This document shows, in pieces, positions 6,499-10,428 of a stretch of 10,428 bases of DNA. The DNA lies in assembly GCA_900551185.1 (NCBI GenBank), contig URVF01000040.1, forward strand, positions 1 to 10,428. Reading direction: 5' to 3'. Every line of letters starts with the position of its first letter. Position 1 is the stretch's first letter. The DNA comes from an uncultured Collinsella sp. Lineage in GTDB: Bacteria > Actinomycetota > Coriobacteriia > Coriobacteriales > Coriobacteriaceae. Position numbers and translations under genes: made by a program. Under the pieces are notes generated by a model. It was given only the letters and a program-made list of their open reading frames with translations. It ran no database searches and was not told the origin of the DNA.

Positions 6499-6762
6499 AG
6501 TGTAGCTCTGGCCGCGATCGCCTTCGTTGTTGGCCGTATTACCATCGGCGCCCGGAACGGCAACGGCACCGTCACCCTGGTAGTCGACGATGCCATCCGG
6601 CTGCGACGTTCCTACCGTAGGATGCGAGAGCTTCTCAAAGGAATACCCATTTCCCGCATTGTAGGTAACGGCACCCGATGCGTCTTCGGCGTGCGCCGGC
6701 AGCGGCGATACCAAGATAGCGGCAAGCGCTGCCACCAAGCCAAGTGTTCCCACTCGTCTCAT
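6496..6762 (-). CDS. N-terminal fragment of the surface protein (88 aa, secreted)
   Basis: If the TAG stops translation, only this part is made: a signal peptide to about Ala25, then 63 residues ending in GDRGQSYT. It has no anchor and would be released from the cell. It is not a gene in its own right, because the same frame continues directly after the stop with AAASYGDWLYVGTCYAAMG. Confidence 0.75.
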   Translation of the reverse strand: MRRVGTLGLVAALAAILVSPLPAHAEDASGAVTYNAGNGYSFEKLSHPTVGTSQPDGIVDYQGDGAVAVPGADGNTANNEGDRGQSYT

Positions 6763-7034
6763 AAGGTTATAGCCTCCCCTGTCCTAAAGCCCAGTTTTAG
6801 CATTCTTCATTTCTGTCCACGGTTAATTGCAATCTGAGCACAGCAATAATAACTGTATAAATATACACCTGTAATTTTTTGGACGGGTTCATAGATGCTC
6901 GATTGGTAGCGAATTCCGCGCAAACCGTCACCAAACTCCACTTTTGCCGCATCTAAAGGTTATTTTTGCGCAAATTTTTGGATGCCGATAGTCACAATGG
7001 GCAGGAGGCTGGTACCCACCGGAGAGGGCAACGC
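6763..7034. other. Non-coding stretch between the surface-protein and copper genes
   Basis: About 270 AT-richer bases carry the leader of the surface-protein gene and the 3' side of the heavy-metal protein gene. I see a possible promoter at 6846-6874 (listed separately), the 10-bp palindrome TTTGCGCAAA at 6965-6974 inside a weak GCATC/GATGC stem, and two similar T-rich tracts ending TTTTTTGGACG and TTTTTGGATG. No reading frame with a ribosome-binding site, no clear terminator and no riboswitch that I recognise are visible. Confidence 0.5.
6846..6874 (-). promoter_or_regulatory. Possible promoter and operator of the surface-protein gene
   Basis: On the minus strand TATTAT (6851-6846) is a good -10 box. 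A poor -35 candidate, TTACAG (6874-6869), lies 17 bases upstream. The spacer contains the inverted repeat TGTATA-AA-TATACA (6854-6867), placed where a repressor could sit. The -35 box matches the consensus weakly, so the call is tentative. Confidence 0.35.
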
Positions 7035-7418
7035 CTACATTTTCATAACGTAATAGCCCGCACCCCTCACTGCCGTCTCGAGTGTGTCGCGATCAACCGG
7101 GCGCTTCGAGCGCACGCGTGCCGTGTGGTCCGCGTACGTTACCGTAGCCCACACGCCATCAAGCGCATTGAGGGCATTCGTCACATTCCGGGCGCAGCCG
7201 TCGCAACTCATGCCGCCGATAAGGAGTTCCTCACGATAGGGGTAGTGGGACTCGTCGGTGTCTGCCACCACAACCTTTTTGGCCTTCTTGCCGCTCGCAC
7301 CATCGCTGCAGCAACTCTTCCCGTGTGTCGAAGCGGCAATGCGACGCAGTCCAAAAAACATGCCGACGGCAATGACGGTCAGCACGATGAGATTCGCAGG
7401 ATTGAGCAAGTCATTCAT
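7035..7418 (-). CDS. Membrane-tethered heavy-metal-associated (HMA) domain protein, probable copper chaperone
   Basis: The 127-residue protein has an N-terminal membrane segment (about residues 9-25, NLIVLTVIAVGMFFGLR). A short Cys pair follows (GKSCCSDG, Cys36-37), then a Lys-rich linker, then an HMA domain from about residue 63. The metal site is GGMSCDGCARNVTNAL (68-83, CxxC at Cys72 and Cys75), and the domain closes with LETAVRGAGYYV. HMA domains of this kind bind Cu(I) and pass it to partners such as CopA. CopZ-like proteins are usually about 70 residues and soluble. Here the domain is fused to an N-terminus that resembles the small Cys-rich membrane proteins found with FeoB. Start ATG 7418 follows AAAGGGTGG. 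A CsoR-like operator upstream (7448-7466) supports copper control. No copper ATPase is in the window, so the partner lies elsewhere. Confidence 0.85.
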   Translation of the reverse strand: MNDLLNPANLIVLTVIAVGMFFGLRRIAASTHGKSCCSDGASGKKAKKVVVADTDESHYPYREELLIGGMSCDGCARNVTNALNALDGVWATVTYADHTARVRSKRPVDRDTLETAVRGAGYYVMKM

Positions 7419-7447
7419 GCGCCCACCCTTTCAAGTAGCCCTATCTA

Positions 7448-7466
7448 GATACCCCCATGGGGTATC
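7448..7466. promoter_or_regulatory. CsoR-like copper operator
   Basis: GATACCCCCATGGGGTATC has perfect 8-bp arms (GATACCCC/GGGGTATC) around CAT. GC-rich palindromes of the form ATACCCC...GGGGTAT are typical sites of the copper-sensing repressor CsoR. It lies 30 bases before the start of the HMA-domain gene. A second palindrome, TATCTAGATA (7442-7451), abuts it and may hold the -10 box. Confidence 0.7.
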
Positions 7467-7527
7467 CCCATCTTAACCCAAAACCATGTCCGTTCGATCT
7501 ATTAGTTTCCCTTTTCTTACTTTTTAG

Positions 7528-7555
7528 TTGACCAAGGCTTACTTTCGTGTATAAG
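7528..7555 (+). promoter_or_regulatory. Promoter of the DUF3793-flavodoxin pair
   Basis: TTGACC (7528-7533) and TATAAG (7550-7555) are separated by 16 bases. They lie about 40 bases before the GTG at 7594. The 8-mer CTTACTTT occurs at 7516-7523 and 7538-7545, flanking the -35 box with a 22-base period. CCTAGGCTAAC just downstream (7560-7570) holds a half-site reminiscent of DtxR/IdeR boxes, but the full 19-bp box is not present. Confidence 0.6.
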
Positions 7556-7593
7556 TTTTCCTAGGCTAACAGTTTAGATCCGTAAGGAGCGAC

Positions 7594-8298
7594 GTGACTC
7601 GAACCATAGACATCCCAACGTTTCAGGCAGCAGTCGTGCGCAACTGCTCCCCCACGCTCGCGGGTATCAAGCCGGCATCGCTCTTTACCTATCCAGGCAC
7701 CTACGCCCACGGGGACGGCTCGACCGCAACAGAAACCATCGCAGAACGCCGAGCACGCCTGCTCAACGTTATCGCCCAGTGCAACCGCGAGCTTGACCCG
7801 CTTGGCATCCACCTGAGTGTTTTGGTCTGGCGGCCCTGCGGAGCGCTCGTGTACGTGTACCGAGCCAAAAGCCTCACCACCTATTTCGCGGACCCTCGCG
7901 CCAAAACGGCGCTCGCCTCGGAAGGCTACGACACGAGAGACCTTTCGACATGCCTTGTGCATTTGGCATCACGCATCACGCTCGCGAGTAATAACGTCGC
8001 GGAATGCGCCTGTAGCCAGACTCGATGCGCACTACCCCAGCAAGCTAGCTGCAGCAACGACTGCACCTGCGAGTTTCCGCACGAAATAGGCTACTTCCTA
8101 GGATATCCCTACGACGACGTGCACGAGTTTATCGTCCAGCGCGGCGAGAACTATAAGGTCTTTGGGGCCTGGAAGGTCTACGCAAATGTCGAGCAGGCAC
8201 TTGCGACGTTTGATGCCTACCGCGCCTGCACCCAATACTTCACCTTTGTCTATCAGCAGGGCTACAGCTTGGCGCAACTTGCCCAGGCAACCCGATAG
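7594..8298 (+). CDS. DUF3793 family protein
   Basis: This 234-residue protein belongs to DUF3793, a family of unknown function seen mainly in anaerobic Firmicutes and Coriobacteria, often close to flavodoxin or iron-uptake genes. Recognisable parts are VLVWRPCGALVYVYR (residues 76-90) and the family core FPHEIGYFLGYPYDDVHEFI (161-180), followed by GENYKVFGAWKVYANVEQA (184-202). Just before the core lies a Cys-rich stretch with six cysteines in 22 residues (138, 140, 145, 153, 157, 159). It could bind a metal or Fe-S cluster, or form disulfides. No membrane segment or signal peptide is seen. The start is GTG 7594 with AAGGAG at 7584-7589. The flavodoxin gene follows after 46 bases in the same direction, so the two are probably co-transcribed. 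I assign no biochemical function. Confidence 0.85.
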   Translation: MTRTIDIPTFQAAVVRNCSPTLAGIKPASLFTYPGTYAHGDGSTATETIAERRARLLNVIAQCNRELDPLGIHLSVLVWRPCGALVYVYRAKSLTTYFADPRAKTALASEGYDTRDLSTCLVHLASRITLASNNVAECACSQTRCALPQQASCSNDCTCEFPHEIGYFLGYPYDDVHEFIVQRGENYKVFGAWKVYANVEQALATFDAYRACTQYFTFVYQQGYSLAQLAQATR

Positions 8299-8344
8299 AA
8301 CATAGAAGCCGTGGCAACCTGCCGCACAACTGAAAGGACTCAAC

Positions 8345-8764
8345 ATGAGCAAGATCGCCGTCGTCTACTGGAGCGGCACGGGCAACACCGAGGCCATGGC
8401 AAACCTCGTTGCCGAAGGTGCAACCGATGCCGGCGCCGAGGCAGAGGTCATCTCCTGCGCCGACTTCTCCGCAGACAAGGCCGCTGGCTATGACGCTATC
8501 GCCTTCGGCTGCCCCGCCATGGGTTCCGAGGAGCTTGAATATGATGAGTTCCAGCCCATGTGGGATGAGGTCAAGGAGACCCTCGGCGACAAGAAGGTCG
8601 TCCTCTTTGGCTCTTATTCGTGGGCCGAGGGCGAATGGATGGACAACTGGAAGGCGGACGCCGACGAGGAGGGCGTCAACGTCGTCGATTCCGTCATCTG
8701 CTACGACGCCCCCGATGATGAGAGCGAAGCGGCCTGCCGCGCCCTTGGAGCCGAGCTCGCCTAG
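8345..8764 (+). CDS. Short-chain flavodoxin
   Basis: A 139-residue FMN-binding electron carrier, the usual size of short-chain flavodoxins. The phosphate-binding loop YWSGTGNTEAMA is at residues 8-19. The loop next to the isoalloxazine ring reads FGCPAMGSEELE (about 57-68). The second ring-contacting loop reads FGSYSWAEGEWMDNW (about 90-104). Flavodoxins replace ferredoxin when iron is scarce and serve pyruvate:ferredoxin oxidoreductase and similar enzymes in anaerobes. The ATG at 8345 follows GAAAGGA (8332-8338). The gene is second in an apparent operon with DUF3793 and ends before a strong terminator. Confidence 0.95.
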   Translation: MSKIAVVYWSGTGNTEAMANLVAEGATDAGAEAEVISCADFSADKAAGYDAIAFGCPAMGSEELEYDEFQPMWDEVKETLGDKKVVLFGSYSWAEGEWMDNWKADADEEGVNVVDSVICYDAPDDESEAACRALGAELA

Positions 8765-8821
8765 CGGCAATGAGCTCCGCCCGCAACGCGCATTGCAACA
8801 AAACACATTCGCGTCCCAACA

Positions 8822-8856
8822 AAAACGGGAGCCGGATCACATCCGGCTCCCGTTTT
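8822..8856. terminator. Bidirectional intrinsic terminator
   Basis: AAAACGGGAGCCGGAT (8822-8837) and ATCCGGCTCCCGTTTT (8841-8856) pair perfectly over 16 bp around the 3-base loop CAC. An A-tract leads and a T-tract trails on both strands. It lies between the convergent flavodoxin gene (stop 8764) and ABC ATPase gene (stop 8882), so it can end both transcripts. Confidence 0.93.
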
Positions 8857-8881
8857 CTGCTATGTCAGTCATATAAAGCGG

Positions 8882-9634
<753 letters not shown>

Positions 9635-9646
9635 GATAGGACCTCC

Positions 9647-10428
9647 TTACAAACCGGCGATGTGATCGGCAGGCGTCGCGACAACCTGTCCGGCGCTCTT
9701 GGCGGGACGCTTCTTCTTGGTCTCGGTCGTGCCCAAAAGCCTCGCCTCAAGACCGCTCACCAAGCGAGCGAGCGGCAGGGTGATGACCAGATAGAACAGG
9801 GCGGCAACCACATACGGCGTGATGGAGCCCGTCGTGGCCACGATGGTACGGGCGTTCATGACGATCTCGACCACACCCACGGCGGCAAGCAGCGACGTAT
9901 CCTTGTAAAGCAAGATAAACTCGCTGGTCAGCGTAGGCAAAACATTGCGGAATGTCTGCGGAATCATAACGTAGAGCAGCGTCTGGAAGGCATTCATGCC
10001 CAGAGAGCGAGCAGCCTCGTTTTGGCCCTTGGGGATCGATTGAATACCGGCACGGAAGATCTCGCACAGGTACGCAGACGAGTTCATGGCCATGACGATA
10101 ACGCCCAAGACATAGTCGTCCACCTTGACGCCGGCCAACGGCAGACCGAAGAACGCGATATAGATCTGCAGGAACGCCGGCGTACCGCGAATGATATTCA
10201 CGTAGATGCCGGCGAGGCAACGCAGGATGCGCGACTTGGAGATGCGCATGAGCGACAGGGCAAAACCGAAGGGAATTGCCAGCGGAAACGCCACAAGCAC
10301 GATCGAAAGCGACATAAGGAAGCCCTTAAAGACGATCGGCAGGCTCTGGACCAAAATGACCGGGTTCAAGAACAGGCGCAGGAACATATTGGAGTTCCAG
10401 GCCTCGACCCACGGCTGCTCCTTAAGAT
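9647..10428 (-). CDS. Polar amino acid ABC importer, permease, N-terminus beyond the window
   Basis: This is the membrane subunit of the importer, HisM/GlnP type. It has several hydrophobic segments and the ATPase-contact motif GQNEAARSLGMNAFQTLLYVMIPQ, matching the family's EAA loop. The helix before it reads YLCEIFRAGIQSIPKGQ, which is typical of this family. The C-terminus ends in a Lys-rich tail (TTETKKKRPAKSAG...). The frame stays open to the right edge: before the first visible ATG (10387) it reads LKEQPWVEAWNSN. No ribosome-binding site precedes that ATG, so the true start probably lies outside. The extra residues could belong to an extended N-terminus or to a fused substrate-binding domain, as in some GlnP proteins. 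Confidence 0.9.
   Translation of the reverse strand, partial: LKEQPWVEAWNSNMFLRLFLNPVILVQSLPIVFKGFLMSLSIVLVAFPLAIPFGFALSLMRISKSRILRCLAGIYVNIIRGTPAFLQIYIAFFGLPLAGVKVDDYVLGVIVMAMNSSAYLCEIFRAGIQSIPKGQNEAARSLGMNAFQTLLYVMIPQTFRNVLPTLTSEFILLYKDTSLLAAVGVVEIVMNARTIVATTGSITPYVVAALFYLVITLPLARLVSGLEARLLGTTETKKKRPAKSAGQVVATPADHIAGL

Larger units (their letters stand above)
4210..6762 (-). pseudogene. Sortase-anchored surface protein with repeat fold, interrupted by one in-frame TAG
   Basis: Two reading frames in the same frame, separated by a single TAG at 6496-6498, together make one 850-codon gene for a wall-anchored protein. It begins with a signal peptide, MRRVGTLGLVAALAAILVSP...AHA, cleaved after about residue 25, preceded by GGGGAGG at 6773-6779. 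A region of beta-propeller-like repeats follows, each with a hydrophobic LYxGT-type strand: GDWLYVGT (residue ~95), KGKLYFCGS (~190), NGHLYATICTGT (~319), NDYLYIGEY (~392), DGKLYIGTFD (~490), and NQGLCLGTANPF (~735). Between the last two lie an acidic repeat (residues ~555-583) and a probable coiled coil (~595-690). The end has a Pro/Gly/Thr-rich wall-spanning stretch, LPRAG, a hydrophobic segment and RKRSRR. The TAG probably replaced TGG (Trp). The rest of the frame shows no damage, so the mutation is recent, a sequencing error, or suppressed. The ligand is unknown. Confidence 0.85.

Noticed and set aside
6890..7034. Riboswitch or small RNA in the gap before the copper gene's 3' end
   Set aside because: Only short weak stems are seen. 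I could not match it to a known riboswitch core, and no promoter and terminator frame it.
8240..8806. 188-codon minus-strand frame opposite the flavodoxin
   Set aside because: Shadow of a certain flavodoxin gene, with no motif of its own.

Overview
The window reads as a piece of a high-GC gut actinobacterial genome, most likely a Coriobacteriia member such as Collinsella. The evidence is GC-rich coding sequence, strong Shine-Dalgarno sites (GGAGG type), a two-gene Y-family polymerase/YolD operon, a DUF3793-flavodoxin pair and a sortase-anchored surface protein with a YVGT-type repeat fold. The species assignment is inference. The first 27 bases are not genomic: they are the end of a Nextera/Tn5 sequencing adapter, so the left edge is a contig end that cuts through pgi.

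Layout from left to right. Positions 28-1341 (-) hold glucose-6-phosphate isomerase, missing its C-terminus. Positions 1467-1530 hold a palindromic element. It can act as a terminator for the next minus-strand gene (1541-2065), a short protein that looks like only the nucleotide-binding half of an iron-type alcohol dehydrogenase. A strong sigma-70 promoter overlapped by a LexA-type box (2216-2261) drives a plus-strand operon of a Y-family DNA polymerase (2290-3795) and a YolD-like protein (3788-4213). The stop codon of YolD overlaps that of a convergent minus-strand surface-protein gene (4210-6762). That gene is split by one in-frame TAG at 6496-6498. Its likely transcription terminator is a perfect 13-bp hairpin with a U-tract, buried inside the yolD coding sequence (4011-4045).

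Next comes a non-coding stretch (6763-7034), then a minus-strand membrane-tethered heavy-metal-binding protein (7035-7418) with a CsoR-like copper operator upstream (7448-7466). Divergent from it is a plus-strand DUF3793 gene and a short-chain flavodoxin (7594-8764), which share a promoter and end at a bidirectional terminator (8822-8856). The right end is a minus-strand polar amino acid ABC importer: the ATPase (8882-9634) preceded by the permease (9647 to the window edge, start not visible).

The genes fall into separate units: glycolysis, SOS-induced translesion synthesis, cell-surface display, copper handling, electron transfer probably tied to iron status, and amino acid uptake. I see no CRISPR array, no rRNA or tRNA gene, and no recognisable transposase. 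The most notable signals are the nonsense codon in the surface protein, the terminator embedded antisense in yolD, the LexA-controlled polymerase operon, the half-enzyme dehydrogenase relative and the copper operator. I do not see a clearly new multi-gene system.
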